From Thelonectria olida (Eukaryota; Ascomycota; Sordariomycetes; Hypocreales; Nectriaceae), in the NCBI GenBank assembly GCA_020736575.1, contig JAGPYM010000001.1, positions 3,286,001 through 3,350,000 on the forward strand: a stretch of 64,000 bases of DNA, given 5' to 3'. Under the pieces are notes generated by a model. It searched no databases. It had not been told where the DNA came from and was given only the letters and a program-made list of their open reading frames with translations. Made by a program: the position numbers and the translations under genes. Shown piece after piece: positions 34,754 to 46,609 of the stretch. How positions within the stretch are numbered: the first letter of the stretch is position 1; every line of letters starts with the position of its first letter.

Positions 34754-35742
34754 TTTTACGAACTTTTGTTTTTTCTGTGTATTCAAGATGGCGAGGCAAA
34801 GCGAAGCGATAGATATTGGCATTAATTGCCATTTAGACATAGAATAAGTGCTAGACATGAATTGCATTTTCAATAATTTTAACCATGCGCCTGGAATCTG
34901 GTTTCTTACGTACTGGCCATGGACCTCAGTCATATGTAGATGAACAAAGCATGGACGGAGACAATCATTAAATGAAAACAATACAACGAGCTCAAGTTAA
35001 CGAATAAAAACAAAGCAAGCACTCAAGATGTTAGCAGCAAATGGCCCAGGGTGCTTGACACACAATGCCTTGTACACGGGCGGTCATGGCTGCACGGCCA
35101 GAAACATGGAATGCAATTATTCTCCGACAGAGGATTGTCAGCTGGAATCGAGTGCAACATACCGACATACTACGTAGATAGAGTGCAACCATGTCGCGTC
35201 GCCCTATGACATGACATTCACGATAACACCATAATGGCTATAAGCCACATTTAACCAGGACGAATGAAAGACATCACGTTCAAGCACGACAAGTGTTTGC
35301 ATGGCATGATCAAATCTCTTGATTCTCGTATCTTGAAAACAGGTGAAAGCTCCGCACGCACCGTCTCAGGTCCTGAACCCTGGTATCGACCGTTCTAGAT
35401 CTTGGCCAACGGACGGCCGCCCCCCCTTGTTAAACTTGCGAACTGACAGCGCGTGCCTTGATTGATGCCATAATTAGAATCAGGTTGGCGCTTGACAGAC
35501 ATGCTCCGGAGTAATTACTACGTAGCAACTGAGTTACAATCCACGTGGGGTTTGGTTATGAGAGGGGACAACATATCCGGCCGAGCCACTCAGGTTCCGG
35601 CCGAGGCGAGTGACAGACATGGGAATGAAGCGCTTGAGACAGATTGGGCAGGCCGATAAACAAGGGTTCCAACGCCTCGAGGCATTTTTGCAGCCTCGTT
35701 GCATCATACACATCCCATAGCTTCAGGCCATGAACCAAAAAT
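34754..35742. other. Intergenic, transporter to HET gene
   Basis: About 1 kb, partly A/T-rich near 34.8-35.3 kb. No gene is visible; it probably contains the HET gene promoter. Confidence 0.5.
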
Positions 35743-37962
35743 ATGCTGCCTCTCTTGTGGCCACCAACTCACCCCCCTTATAAGTACTCTCTGTACTCTC
35801 CTCTCGACTCCCGTCCCGGCGCCTTTCGCCTCGTGAGACTGCTCCCGCCGCTCCCGACGCTCTGGGGCAACACTCTCCGCATCCAGCTCATCGCCGTCGA
35901 CAATGTCGGCTCCTGCGCTTACGATACCCTCTCATATACCTGGGGCGTGACAGGCAAAGACCCGCCGGATCGACGCATCCTTGTTGAAACTCCACATGGA
36001 TCTCGGGAGTTCCGCATCTACCGGCCTCTGGAGATTGCCCTGTCCACCATCACGACGGACCGCCCGCTGTTTGTTGACCAGATCTGCATCAACCAGGACG
36101 ATGAGAAGGAGAAGGCGAGCCAGGTCCAGCTGATGCGCGACATCTACGGAAACTGCACGCGACTGCTGGTGTGGTTGGGCCCAGGAACCACAGCGTCCGA
36201 TCAGTACTTCGATTGCATTCGTCAGATCAATGCAGAGGGCATCCTGCACGGCGTCACACGCGGGTTCGACCACAAGCACTTTATGAAGGTGTTTGACGCA
36301 GTCATGAACTCGGACATCCCCGCTGAAGGCGACGTCAAGCAGGACCGAGACGATGTCTTGATGCTCATCTCAAAATACGGCGATGCCTTTCCTCTCGAAG
36401 GAGCAAAAGACGTGCTCAGCCGCAAATGGTGGCAAAGGCTTTGGATCATCCAGGAAGCATGTCTTGCGCCGAATGTCTTGTTCGTTTGCGGCTCACAACG
36501 CCTCTGTTTCGACTGCCTTCGCTTGGGTTTGCTGTTTTACAACCTTTACAACACGCATTGGTCGAACCACGTAACACGCCGTATCCCGGAGTCCGAAGCA
36601 AACCTGCGACGAGATCTTCTTCATCTTAACGAGAGCCCGACTCGGATGATCAGAGAGCGAAAGATGATCCATCAGTTCAGGACGAGGCATTCGCTCTACG
36701 ACATTGTTCTCAACTACAACGTGAATGGCTCCCTCCCAAAGATTGGCGCGACACTCGCCGAGGACCGCATCTTCGGCGTCATGGGCATGGCCGAGGCGAA
36801 GAGCCTAGCCGGGTTGCGCGTGAGTTACAACGACACAAGAAAGGTCTTCATCCAACTTGGGGCACTCTTGGCTGCGGAAAGCCTCGACCTTTTGTTCTTC
36901 TCCCAGTTCCCAAAGACCATTTCGACGCTGCCGTCGTGGGCGCCCGACTGGTCGATGGACTTGCATGTACCGTGCGCGTACATGAAGCTGCAGGACCGCA
37001 ATCACAGTGCCGGGGAAGCTTGCCGGGGAGCGCCGACTGTCGACATCGTGACAGGGTGCTTGACGGTACGAGGCATCGTCGTCGACATCATTTCCGAGGT
37101 GGGGAAATACGAAGTACAGAAGGACCCTGAAGCCACCGTCTTTGACAATGTCGAATACACCTCGGTTCACATGTTTCTGGGCGAGCTGGACAAGTTCCTT
37201 TCCCAGTCTCGAGTCTCGGCGGACGACGTCGAAACAGCCGCCTCTCACATTGCCGATTTCGGCATATCTTTCAAATGGTTCACTGAGAATTGGGGAGAGC
37301 AGGGACTGGAGAAGTTGACGCTCGTCAGAAAAGAAGCCTATCGATATGGAGAGTGGCTGATACGGCACAAGGCAAACCTCCGAAAGTATTACTTCTCGCG
37401 TATTGTCGACACTGACGGAAGGCTTCCGTGGTACTGGCTGCCTGTAAATGAGACCGACGCTCTCATGTACTGGGCTACCAGCCCAATGTCTGCGATCAAG
37501 ACATGGATGAAGGCGGTCGGGCTCTTTCTGTGCGATGCCGTGGAAGTCGTTTCTGCTTCAACCTACATAGCCCTCTTGAACAGATTCCTTCGAATCAGGC
37601 GGAAGTGGAGGGGACTTCAATTCAATCACATAGAGCAGCCCGATTCAGTTAGAAGAACAGGGTTGACCGCGGACGCAGCTGTTCAGAGGATGCTGAGCGA
37701 GTTCGCCGACAACTTGATCCGAATGGTTGACCAGAGGATTTACCTCACTGACAAGGGCTACATAGGTACTGGCCCTCGCGGCATGAAGCCGGGAGACGTA
37801 GTTGTGGTGTTGTTTGGGATGACTTGTCCAATTGTCCTCAGGAAGCACGCCAGTTCTAGTGGGCAGGATGGATGGTCATATCTGGGGGCGGCGTATTGCT
37901 ACGGTGTCATGAACGGAGAGGTTTTGCAAGACGGAAAGGAGGTCACCTTCAATCTCGTGTAA
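35743..37962 (+). CDS. HET-domain protein (heterokaryon incompatibility type)
   Basis: Single-exon protein of 739 residues. The HET domain spans about residues 50-240 and shows its three signature blocks: AYDTLSYTWG, LFVDQICINQDDEKEKASQV and WWQRLWIIQEACLA. The N-terminus YKYSLYSPLDSRPGAFRLVRLLPP is the usual lead-in. The C-terminus ends with GDVVVVLFGMTCPIVLRK...GWSYLGAAYCYGVMNGE, a common tail in this family. HET proteins take part in non-self recognition and cell death after fusion of unlike hyphae, but most family members are uncharacterised and the role of this one is not known. No STAND NTPase or repeat domain is joined to it. No signal peptide is present. Confidence 0.93.
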   Translation: MLPLLWPPTHPPYKYSLYSPLDSRPGAFRLVRLLPPLPTLWGNTLRIQLIAVDNVGSCAYDTLSYTWGVTGKDPPDRRILVETPHGSREFRIYRPLEIALSTITTDRPLFVDQICINQDDEKEKASQVQLMRDIYGNCTRLLVWLGPGTTASDQYFDCIRQINAEGILHGVTRGFDHKHFMKVFDAVMNSDIPAEGDVKQDRDDVLMLISKYGDAFPLEGAKDVLSRKWWQRLWIIQEACLAPNVLFVCGSQRLCFDCLRLGLLFYNLYNTHWSNHVTRRIPESEANLRRDLLHLNESPTRMIRERKMIHQFRTRHSLYDIVLNYNVNGSLPKIGATLAEDRIFGVMGMAEAKSLAGLRVSYNDTRKVFIQLGALLAAESLDLLFFSQFPKTISTLPSWAPDWSMDLHVPCAYMKLQDRNHSAGEACRGAPTVDIVTGCLTVRGIVVDIISEVGKYEVQKDPEATVFDNVEYTSVHMFLGELDKFLSQSRVSADDVETAASHIADFGISFKWFTENWGEQGLEKLTLVRKEAYRYGEWLIRHKANLRKYYFSRIVDTDGRLPWYWLPVNETDALMYWATSPMSAIKTWMKAVGLFLCDAVEVVSASTYIALLNRFLRIRRKWRGLQFNHIEQPDSVRRTGLTADAAVQRMLSEFADNLIRMVDQRIYLTDKGYIGTGPRGMKPGDVVVVLFGMTCPIVLRKHASSSGQDGWSYLGAAYCYGVMNGEVLQDGKEVTFNLV

Positions 37963-38034
37963 ACAGGCACAGTACAATGTTCTTTTGCAGTTGACATGGG
38001 ACAAGCAGGCGTTTTCTTGATACCCTTGTCCAAT

Positions 38035-38967
38035 CTACACCCTCATTCGCACCTTGAGCTTGTCCTCGCTCACAATCTCATCCTCCTTTGACAAGAGCTC
38101 TCCCACATCCCACGTCGCAGAGATGTACCTAGCTGCAAGCCATTCCCTTCTCTTTTCCGTCAAAAACACGATGGTGTCTGCAGGAAGTCTCGGCGTCTCT
38201 GTGAGGGCTACCTGTCGCGCCTTTGGCAATCTAAGTCCCATTTCCGTGGGGACACCGCCTGGGTGAATAGCAAATGTCAGCACGCCGTCGGGTCCATGGT
38301 CGGCGTCGAGGAACTCTGTAAAGCGCTGGAGAGCGAGCTTGCTGGTTTGGTAGGCGGAACCGCCGGGCGCTTGGAGGTGTGCGGCAATGCTGCCCAAGTT
38401 GACGATGGTCTTGTCGCCGCCCTTGTCTATGATCTGGGGCAGGAATGCGCGAGTGACCAGATAGGGCCCTTTCACATTGATGGTCCAAGTCTTCCACCAC
38501 TCATTTGGGTCGCTGTCTCTGATCTTGGCGCGCTTCTCCAGGTACCCGGCATTGTTGACCAGGATATCAAGCCGGGGGAACGCCTTGTCAACTTCTTTGG
38601 CAGCCGCATCGACGCTGGCCTCATCAGTCACGTCGAGATGGACGGCGACGATCTTTGGGGCTTGTCTCCCTGCCGCCGTCGCAGCTTCAGCCAGTTTTGG
38701 GACCAGAGAGCTCAGATCGGATCGCGCGCCGATACCAATGCCTGCAACTCCAGCTTGAGCATATGATAGAGCCGTTTGTTCCCCGATTCCCTTAGAAGCG
38801 CCCGTAATGAAGACGTATTTGCCAGTGAAGTCCCGGTCGCGGGGGTTGATGGCGGCATACGTGTCGTGGTGTCTCTGCGACGTAAAGTCGAATCCTAGTG
38901 AGCCATTGTTAATTCGAGCTCAGCTATAACAGGGGCGCAGTTTACCAGAATGAATTGGCTCCGACAT
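38035..38967 (-). CDS. Short-chain dehydrogenase/reductase
   Basis: Two exons, 38967..38946 (22 nt, MSEPIHSG) and 38894..38035, give 293 residues. Classical SDR features are visible: nucleotide-binding FITGASKGIGEQ near residue 40, DILVNNAG, the catalytic Ser in VNLGSIAA and the YxxxK pair in AYQTSKLALQRF. It is predicted to be a soluble NAD(P)(H)-dependent oxidoreductase; the substrate is unknown. It ends 72 bases after the convergent HET gene and lies about 460 bases downstream of the FAD monooxygenase on the same strand, which may indicate a shared pathway. Confidence 0.9.
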
Positions 38968-39426
38968 GGTGGGTGTTGTGAATCTGACTGATTAACTAAT
39001 TGCCTTACTCAATTGCGCGTTGCATCTAATAGTGGCATTGAAGGATATTGGCCGACGCCCGATGATCGGAATTGCATCATTTGACGATATGAGTCTTCGG
39101 AAGCACGCAAGCGGTTCATTATTAATCAAAACTGGCGCGACTAGACTAACAAGGCGAAATGGAGAGTCGGGATAGATATCGCGCCCACTTCTATCCGTAA
39201 TCAAGCCTTTGAGGCGAGACAGGAGCAGGGATGGAGCGACAGGGGAGCCATTGTTGATACACATTTTATTTTCTGATGGTGGCCATGCAGGTTCTGATTG
39301 AAAATGCCATCTTCGTTCAGGCTTGGTACGCATGAAGGTCCGCAGCTGTGTTGGTCTAGCCATCCATCTGCCTTCGACCTTTGAGATGGAATATCGACTG
39401 CGTATCGAGTCATCTACCTCTCTACT
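38968..39426. other. Intergenic, SDR to FAD monooxygenase
   Basis: 459 bases with no gene visible. It should contain the SDR promoter and the 3' flank of the monooxygenase gene. Confidence 0.5.
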
Positions 39427-40987
39427 CTATAGTTTTGCGCGACCTTCTCCTCCCTCGTTGAGCTTGTCAATTGCCTCATGGAAAGCCCGCTCAACCTCGT
39501 GCTCGCTAATCCACCACGGATCCATCCTGCCCGAGACTCGCTGTCGCAGCTGCTCGTCCGTTTCCGTCTTTCCCCTCTCAACCGTGACTTTCTGCCCAGC
39601 AAGTGCCTTGTGAACCACCCCGAGAAGTTTGTTCACCTGGGGCTGGCGCGTCGCCTCGTACAGCCGGAAGATGTCGGCAATCTGCTCCTTTGTGGGCTTG
39701 CCTGCTTGAGCAGACGACGCAGGCCACACATGATCGAGCGAGAGATAGAGGGCGTGTGCATCGTTAATGGCCAATGATCCGCCGGCAGCAAAAGCACCGC
39801 CGTGGGTGTGCGCAGCGTCGCCGACTAGAGTTACGCGGTTGTCGAATGACCATGTGTCGAGGGCAGCGCCGGCGAAGTTGGGGAACAGTCGAATGTATGG
39901 CGCCGCGTCAATGAATGCTCTGACAGTAGGGTTCCAGTCCTAAAAGGTCAGCTACTGTAACGTAAGTGAAGAAGAAGACGGCCAGACGATACCTTATAAA
40001 GCTCCTTGAATTGTTCCAGGCTGCCAAGGTCGTCCCAGTTGGCGTCTCGGCCTTGGGCATTGGCATCGGTAGGGTCTGCGTGAAACCCCCCAACGGTGGT
40101 GAATAGGCCCTTTCCTGTAGTACAGACGACATGTCAGTCATAGAATACCGTGTCTATGCGGCCGTTTCATCCATACCTAGTCGTGAATGAAAGAAGTTCC
40201 TGTCGTGTCCGATCTACACCAACAACAGATGCATCCATTAGCTCTCGACTCGCGGCGTCGTGACAGTCTCGCCAGCTTCAACTCACCCAATGAACAGCAT
40301 CCTCGGGGTACTCGAGATCCCCAAGTCTGGATGCCTCGAATGTAGCTCGCAAAGCTACCCAGCCAGTCCAGTGGAGGCTGTGAGACGGAACAAACGTCTT
40401 CCGGACTCTCTACGATGGTGAGTTAGCACAGCTCGCTCTGTGTCTCTCGTGCCATTGCATACCGAGTGAATGCCATCAGCGCCGATGACAATATCTGCCT
40501 GCGCACTCGTTCCATCCTCAAAATAGAGCGTCGCCCCCGTCTCAGGATCCGCCTTGACGTCAACCGTCTTCTTCCCCAAGTGAATAATATCTCGAGGTAG
40601 GTTCTCCAGCAACGCCTGGTGCAAATGCGCCCGATGGTATCTGGCCGTGAAGTGCTTCTTCGTCTTGACGGTATGATGGACGTCATGGCCGAGGACCTCC
40701 TCCGTCTTCCAATGGCGATAGATCATGGGCCATTCGGACTTTTGACGCTGGCACACGTCGCCGACGAGGGCATTCTCAACTCCCAGCGCCTCCAACGACC
40801 GCAGCCCGTTGGGCCCGAGACCGATGCTGGCGCCGATTTCCCTGAACTCGCTGGCGCGCTCGTACACTTGGACGCGAACTCCAGGGTGCTTGAGGAGGGC
40901 AATGGCGGTGATGAGTCCGGCGATGCCTCCTCCAGCAATGGCCACGTCGAACTTGGAGGAGGAGGAGGAAGACGTTGTTTGTGCCAT
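39427..40987 (-). CDS. FAD-dependent monooxygenase, salicylate hydroxylase-like
   Basis: Class A flavoprotein hydroxylase that would use NAD(P)H and O2 on an aromatic or similar substrate. Five exons: 40987..40463, 40409..40287, 40213..40177 (37 nt), 40114..39993 and 39939..39427, giving 439 residues from MAQTTSSSSSS. An in-frame ATG at 41053 would add 22 residues. Visible motifs are the dinucleotide-binding GGGIAGLITAIAL, the mid-protein ADIVIGADGIHS (DG motif) and the second FAD motif TLVGDAAHTHGGAFAAGG. All joins are in frame, for example IHS|RVRKTFVP and LG|KGLFTTVGGF. Ser/Thr at the N-terminus is low in complexity. Neighbouring SDR, UNC93-like transporter and BAHD acyltransferase suggest small-molecule metabolism, but this is inference. 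Confidence 0.92.
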
Positions 40988-41490
40988 GGTGATGAATGTG
41001 GCTTCTGGCTGGCCTGGTCTTGGAAAATTAGTGAGGGTGTGTGGCTCGCTCACAGACGGAAATGCTTCTAATCACAGCAGACGACGGCAATTAAAGCATA
41101 AGCCACAAAAGGCCGCAATTCGGATTGCCATCATTATCAAGCCTCGTTATTCGCGTGCGACAGGTCGATTATCGGAGCCTCGCAATCCCACATTGGACAA
41201 TACGTCAAATCCCATCCTGATGATGTGCCACTGCAAGGGAATGATGCATCATCGGACAGGCTCCGATGGCAGCACCAATCTCCGTCGAATCCCCGGCGCA
41301 CAATCGGGTTCCACCCGACCAGAATTACTCTCTTCCAGGTTCTCCACGTGGGAGGCGCCGGCGCTGAGTGGGAGGCTATTCCCATACGTTCAACGCACAG
41401 GCGGCAAACGCCGAAGTTGCAAGACAGATTAGATAGAGGCTGGTGTAGCTTCTAACAAGAATTCCTTGATTCGTCCCGTGAATGGCTACT
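40988..41490. other. Intergenic
   Basis: 503 bases upstream of the monooxygenase. No gene is visible. Confidence 0.5.
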
Positions 41491-42333
41491 CTAGCAACGC
41501 ACCTTAATCTTCCCTCGTGAGATTGGTGCAGGATCCCATGAACAGCCATGCTGAGTAGGAGGTCCCATACTGCCCTTGATTTCTAAAGTGTCGAGCTGTG
41601 GTGTTTGTTCAAGTACAACCTGAAGCATTCTCACGGCCAAGTGGTTTTCTATGGAGAGTTTTCTCAATTTTGGCACATCCTTTGTTGACCGCTCAAGATG
41701 TTTTCTCGCCTCCCAGTCATCGCCTATATTAATGCTAATAGACTCAATGTTTAGACATAAGGCCACAAGAGGGTGAAGATTTAGTCCTATACAGAGGTTC
41801 TTGACACCAGATAAACACGTTTCTCTCACTACTAGACGCGCTTGGAACTCTTCAGCTGCTCCACATCCGTCCGAAGGCTGTGTCCATTCTAGGCTCTCCA
41901 AATTTGGCATCGAGCTCAGGACATCGACGAGGAGGCATGTGAGCTCTCTAGAAGGAATCTCAGGCTCCCACCGAAGAGCAAAAGGTCCACCGCCGAAAGG
42001 TCCTCCGATGCGGGTCATGCTAACGCGGAGGGACTTGCAGCCCTCAAGAGCTGGAGAACAGTCCAGGATGTCGCGGAGTCTGACCTCTTTCCCGTACCAC
42101 CCACGCGGCCATGACGACTCGGTATCAATACGCAGCGCTGTGAACAAATCGCCTGATATTGGTGGGAGATTCGACCCGAGGGATGAATCGGGATCACAGA
42201 GAGCCTGTGTAGCATCGACTCTCTCTAGCAACTCTCTGTTGGCGCTTATCCATGGATGGTTGATATCGAGGATGAAGTTAGGAGTTTGAGTGATTCCAAG
42301 GCTGAGTGTTCTGCAACGGTCGGTCTTTCGCAA
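41491..42333 (-). CDS. Hypothetical protein, possible F-box/LRR-like remnant
   Basis: One open frame of about 280 codons without an ATG at its start; the upstream stop lies about 30 bases away. An upstream exon or loss of the N-terminus is therefore needed. The text has repeated short Leu-rich units (LEGCKSLRVSMT, MPNLESLEWTQPSDG, PKLRKLSIEN, TPQLDTLEIKG), as in fungal F-box/LRR-like proteins. No F-box itself is visible. A coding-like stretch in another frame at about 42370-42510 could be the missing N-terminal exon. The stop follows GKIKVRC. Function is unknown. Confidence 0.45.
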   Translation of the reverse strand: MRKTDRCRTLSLGITQTPNFILDINHPWISANRELLERVDATQALCDPDSSLGSNLPPISGDLFTALRIDTESSWPRGWYGKEVRLRDILDCSPALEGCKSLRVSMTRIGGPFGGGPFALRWEPEIPSRELTCLLVDVLSSMPNLESLEWTQPSDGCGAAEEFQARLVVRETCLSGVKNLCIGLNLHPLVALCLNIESISINIGDDWEARKHLERSTKDVPKLRKLSIENHLAVRMLQVVLEQTPQLDTLEIKGSMGPPTQHGCSWDPAPISRGKIKVRC

Positions 42334-42957
42334 ATACAGAAAGAAAGAGATTCAGAATTTGTAGAAACTCTGAAGCAAAGAGTGAATGAAAGCCATGGTT
42401 GAACCTTTGTGTAGAGGACATGAAAAGAACAGTTCATGGGAACGGCCAATTTGCATCTCGAGACTCGGGAAGGCAACGGGCGAGTTGATGACCGCAGACT
42501 CTCCGGCATGGGCTTATGCATTAAGCATTCGACTGTACAGCTCTGGGGTACTATCTTGAAATGTTACGACTCTTGAAGGCGAATATCCTGATGCCTAGCG
42601 ACTCGTGCATTAGGTTTCTATTCAGTTAGGTAACCATTTAATTTGTGCTTGCCCGAAGGATACGTTCCTGCACCAATCATTCTGCAAGAAAAATGCTATG
42701 GTACATAGCGGTCAACATGTAGGCGGCTAAGATTTATGCCTAATAAAGTGGCCTGATATTGTCGTCGTCAACTATGTAGTCACCAAGATACCGAGGCCTT
42801 AGCGACTCACGCTTCAAGAAGAGATCAAGACGGTAGCAGAAGGTATTCACTATGTTGGAAATCAGATTAAGGAGGGATTGAAACTATGTCTTTCCAACTT
42901 TCATTCAGCATCTGCTCCTATTATTGTCCGTCTCCGAAAACTCAACACCTCAAGACA
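42334..42957. other. Intergenic with a coding-like stretch
   Basis: Mostly no gene. Around 42370-42510 (-) a frame reads SAVINSPVAFPSLEMQIG and on, which may belong to the neighbouring hypothetical gene. Confidence 0.35.
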
Positions 42958-44397
42958 CTAGGAATCACTTTGCTTCCCCTCAGCCTCTTCGCTGACACCC
43001 TCGCTATCTTCCACCCCTTTCTTTGCCCCAAACCCTTTAATTAGAACCCAAGCCGGCACAATCGACAATCCCCACAGCCCAAAGTTCAAGTATGTGCCTC
43101 CAATCGAGGCGAAAATAGGAAGCGCGCCCAGCCCATAGCTCAGTGCTTGCCAAGCCGATTCCGTGCCTCGCAGCAACGCCGCCAACCGGATCGTCTCCTG
43201 GGGACTCGCCGATATCTGGCCGATGATGAAGAAGGCAAAGTTGTAGTTGAGCTGGAACCCGGCAACCAAGAAAATGAAGACGCCAAATGCTTTCCCAAAT
43301 CCAGCATCCGCCCAGTCGTAGGTTGGCTGCGTTCGATGAAACTCGGTCACGTTGACCGTGATCCAAATCCACCACGCTCCTTGGAGTGTCATGATGACGC
43401 CAAAGGCCCATCGTGCTCGCTTTTGTAGGGCAATTTGATTTTGGTCCAGCCAGACGCCAAGAAGGATTCCGGCCACGACGGCGACGATGCCGGACAAGAA
43501 GGAGCCGAGAGCTCTCGCGCGCACGCTGAACCAAAGGGCGATGTAAGAGTAATAGACGGATTCCGCATAGACGGCCTGGCCAATCCACAAGACCAGCAAC
43601 AAGAAGTCCTTTGTGAAAAATCGCCTCGTTGTTTCTTTGATTTCGGTCCAGGGGTCTCCGAAGATGGACAGCTCGACCGGTTTGCCATCTGAGCGCTGGA
43701 CTTTCGAAGGACTGTTTAGCAGAAAAGCCACAAAAGGGCCGCAGCACTGAAGGGCGATGAAGATCAGGTAAACGTTGTATGACACCTTTCCAGCTTCGCT
43801 TCGATCCGCGTTCAAGCCAAGGTTGATAGCGCCTCCCAATATCTGGCCGAGTCGAGTCCAAGTCAGCCAGTACGCAACAAGCCGCCCTCGATTTCTCGGC
43901 TCGGGGTAGCTGATTCCGATGGCTGCTTCAGCTGCCCAGAATATGCCAGCGGAAACACCGCAGAGCGCGGCACCCAAGATGACCAGCCATTCGACTCCAT
44001 ATCGGTTGTTCAGATACAAGCCCGCGCTGTACGGTGCGAAGCCAATGGTTCCGATAATCAGTGCACCCTTGATGCCGATGTACTTGACGATGCCACTGGT
44101 CGCCCAGCAGGATATGATCATCAAGCAGAAGGTGAGTGCGTTTCCAGTGTTGACAAGGTAGGGCTTTTGTGCGCCTCCGGCTCCCAAAGAGTTCATGGCT
44201 CCCCAGAGACCTGGGGCAGCAAAACTACATATGCCAAGAATAGTAGCATTGTATGCAGGCGAGCGATACCATTTCACTATCTCATGTTAGTGGTCAAATA
44301 TAGTACAGCTATGCGAATAATTCGAATATTTACCTGGGTGATTATAATTCTCATCAACCGCTGTCTCCTCCTTGCTCGTCGTCTTTTGATCTGTCAT
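42958..44397 (-). CDS. UNC93-like major facilitator (DUF895) transporter
   Basis: Two exons, 44397..44334 (MTDQKTTSKEETAVDENYNHPV) and 44276..42958, give 460 residues. It is polytopic, with about 11-12 hydrophobic segments, beginning SPAYNATILGICSFAAPGLWGAMNSLGAGG, which is typical of fungal UNC93-like proteins. A conserved-looking cytosolic loop is RNRGRLVAYW. The C-terminus is charged and ends in EEAEGKQSDS. The transported substrate is unknown; the family is not well characterised in fungi. It lies between the monooxygenase and the acyltransferase on the same strand. Confidence 0.9.
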
Positions 44398-46537
44398 CGT
44401 ATCGGTGTTGTCGGCCGACGACCTATGTGGTATTTAGAGTGCGTTGCACTGATTTTGCAGCGCAATTTCGAGTCAGGTCAAACACCAAAGAAAAAAAAAC
44501 CACAAGGGGATACAAGTCTGAACGGCTGTTATATCAATAAATATTGCAGGTGATCAGCACGAGGTGCGACCCTAGCACTGCTCCTGATCACGCAATACAT
44601 ACCTGGCAATCAAACATCTTGAAAATGACTGCCAATGCCCCTTCAAGGTAACTTGAAGGTTCGAGGCCCGCTCTTGGCATTGACCGGTTGTTTGCTGGAA
44701 GGCGTGCTTCGTCTAGCTTCCCACTCCGGGGATGGCCACCCACGAAAGATCAGATACCTTGCGTCCCTAGGTAGTTAAGCTATATCTTTCCAGTTGCACT
44801 ACACGAAAGACATCTCGCATGATCGGCGATTTGTCGGGGAATTTGCTTGGCCTTCTATACGGCTCCGGTCGAATTATTCATTTGTAGTTAGTATGACCCG
44901 AATACTCTGAGCGATTGATCTTGACTCTAGATTACCCCCGAACGCTTGACCAGAACAAGACAGTGATCCCGGATCGCATAATTTTGGTCTTGTATTTCCT
45001 TATCTCAACTGTCCTTCATTCAGATATTCTTCCACCTAGCATTACGCGGCTTCGATTACCTCCTAAGCTGATTTCAACTGACTCCGATGGCTGGCCAGCA
45101 GAATCTCAATGTTGGGATTTGCTCGTTCATCTTTAAACCGAGACATAAACACGTAGTTCTTTGGAATGCCGTCAAGATCTTCTGCTAATTCCGCTGCAGA
45201 AACTCCTCGTACGGTAACGACTTTCTATCTAGAATGGATTAGTGATTAAGATTCACCCAAATTCAGGAGAAAAGATGCAATGTGCGTCTTGTTCATGTAA
45301 TCTTATTGAGATCCCTATGATTTCCAGTCCTCAAACTTCTCCGAAAGAATCGTCAAGGTATCTTGTTGCTTTTCAACCTTTTCTACTCTGGTGTTGAACT
45401 GCAAAAGGTGATAATGGGGCACAAATAGATTCTCCAAGTAAATACCTCGACATCGAGCTTCGAGGTCTAGAGCTTGTCTGAATCTGCATCGTATGCCTTG
45501 TCAAACAAGTTGTTTAGCACAAAGTACAAGATGGCAAGAAAGAGCCCAGATCAGTGACATAAAGTCCTCAGCATCGGTCCATGTCTTTCGAGGATACGGA
45601 AACTTACAATCTTGGACGACGCTGATAAAGGCCCGGGCTTTAATGCCAAGGCGCCGACTTCATTGGTGCCTTGGTAACAGACGCGACGTTCACGGAAACT
45701 CCGACGCCGTTGAAGTCCAGTTTATGCCAGCGCCGGCTCTTCCGAGCTCCTCGAGGCAGAACTGGCGCCTAGGAAATCATGAAGCTTCTATATTCACAGA
45801 GGCCTACTTTGACACTACTCCAGCTCACATTTCTAGCCCTCGCCAGCCGCTCACCAGCCGCTCACCAGCAGATTCCCTCTGATCAGCACGAACATGTCGA
45901 CACTCGTTTCCATGCAACATGGTGCGGACATGCAGCCAAGGGATTTTCAATCGCTTGGACTTGATCCCCGTAAACCTCATGAGTCCAGATATGCCAAGAG
46001 ATGGCGACAGGATTCGGATCCGAGTCGTGGCAAAGGAAGCTGGTCTTCTGTTGCGATGTTGCGATGTATTTCTCTGATACGTGCAACTCCAAATAACAGG
46101 CTTTTCCGCATGCTGTCTTCTTCAAGAACTGAATGTCTTCCGTGAGTGAGGGGAGGTGACTTAAGTGACGACTCTACATCTCCAAGATACAGTCATAGTA
46201 AAAGTGCAGGGCGAGTAAGAGGAATAGAGGGAAGAGCTTGTCGTTTATTAGGAGCACTCTAGATAATGAATTGCGTTGAGGCTGGGAAAAGGAATGTAGA
46301 GTTCTTCGCAGCTACTAAACTACTCATAGACAGCGACAATCCATTATCAGTTAATGTATTGTAATATACCTATCTGCGTTCGAAGTGTATTCAGCCAGAG
46401 GGGCAGGAGAGGCAACGACATACGTTGCTCCATGCGCTTCTCGTCGTCTGTCCAATAAAATAAAAAAAGAATCTACAACCAAGAAATATATAGAAATCCG
46501 GCAAGATTTCTTATCCCAAAGAAGAAAAAGAAAAACC
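44398..46537. other. 2.1 kb region with a possible gene relic (-)
   Basis: No gene model closes. On the minus strand three stretches look coding: about 45600-45660 (GIKARAFISVVQD), about 45480-45315 (ARCRGIYLENLFVPHYHLL, ending SEKFEDWKS then stop) and 45218-45063 (VTVRGVSAAELAEDLDGIPK, ending SQLKSA then stop). They are in line but separated by stops without good splice sites. They may be exons of a decayed gene. I do not recognise the family. Confidence 0.3.
46531..46535 (-). terminator. Pol III terminator of tRNA-iMet
   Basis: A run of five T on the minus strand starts three bases after the tRNA 3' end, followed by a second T run. This is the expected RNA polymerase III stop signal. Confidence 0.8.
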
Positions 46538-46609
46538 TAGCAATTGCACGTTTCGATCGTGCGACCTCCGGGTTATGAGCCCGGCGCGCTTCCACTGCGC
46601 CAAATTGCT
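46538..46609 (-). tRNA. tRNA-iMet: Initiator tRNA-Met (CAT)
   Basis: 72 nt, no intron. The acceptor stem pairs AGCAATT with AATTGCT over seven pairs, including the A1:U72 pair typical of eukaryotic initiators. The anticodon stem has three G:C pairs next to the loop (GGG-CTCATAA-CCC), and the T loop reads ATCGAAA, with A where elongators have T54. The T stem is GCACG/CGTGC. These are initiator identity features. A T run follows downstream. Confidence 0.95.

Noticed and set aside
43037..43861. 274-codon open frame (-) inside the UNC93-like gene
   Set aside because: It is another frame of the same strand within a clear membrane protein gene.
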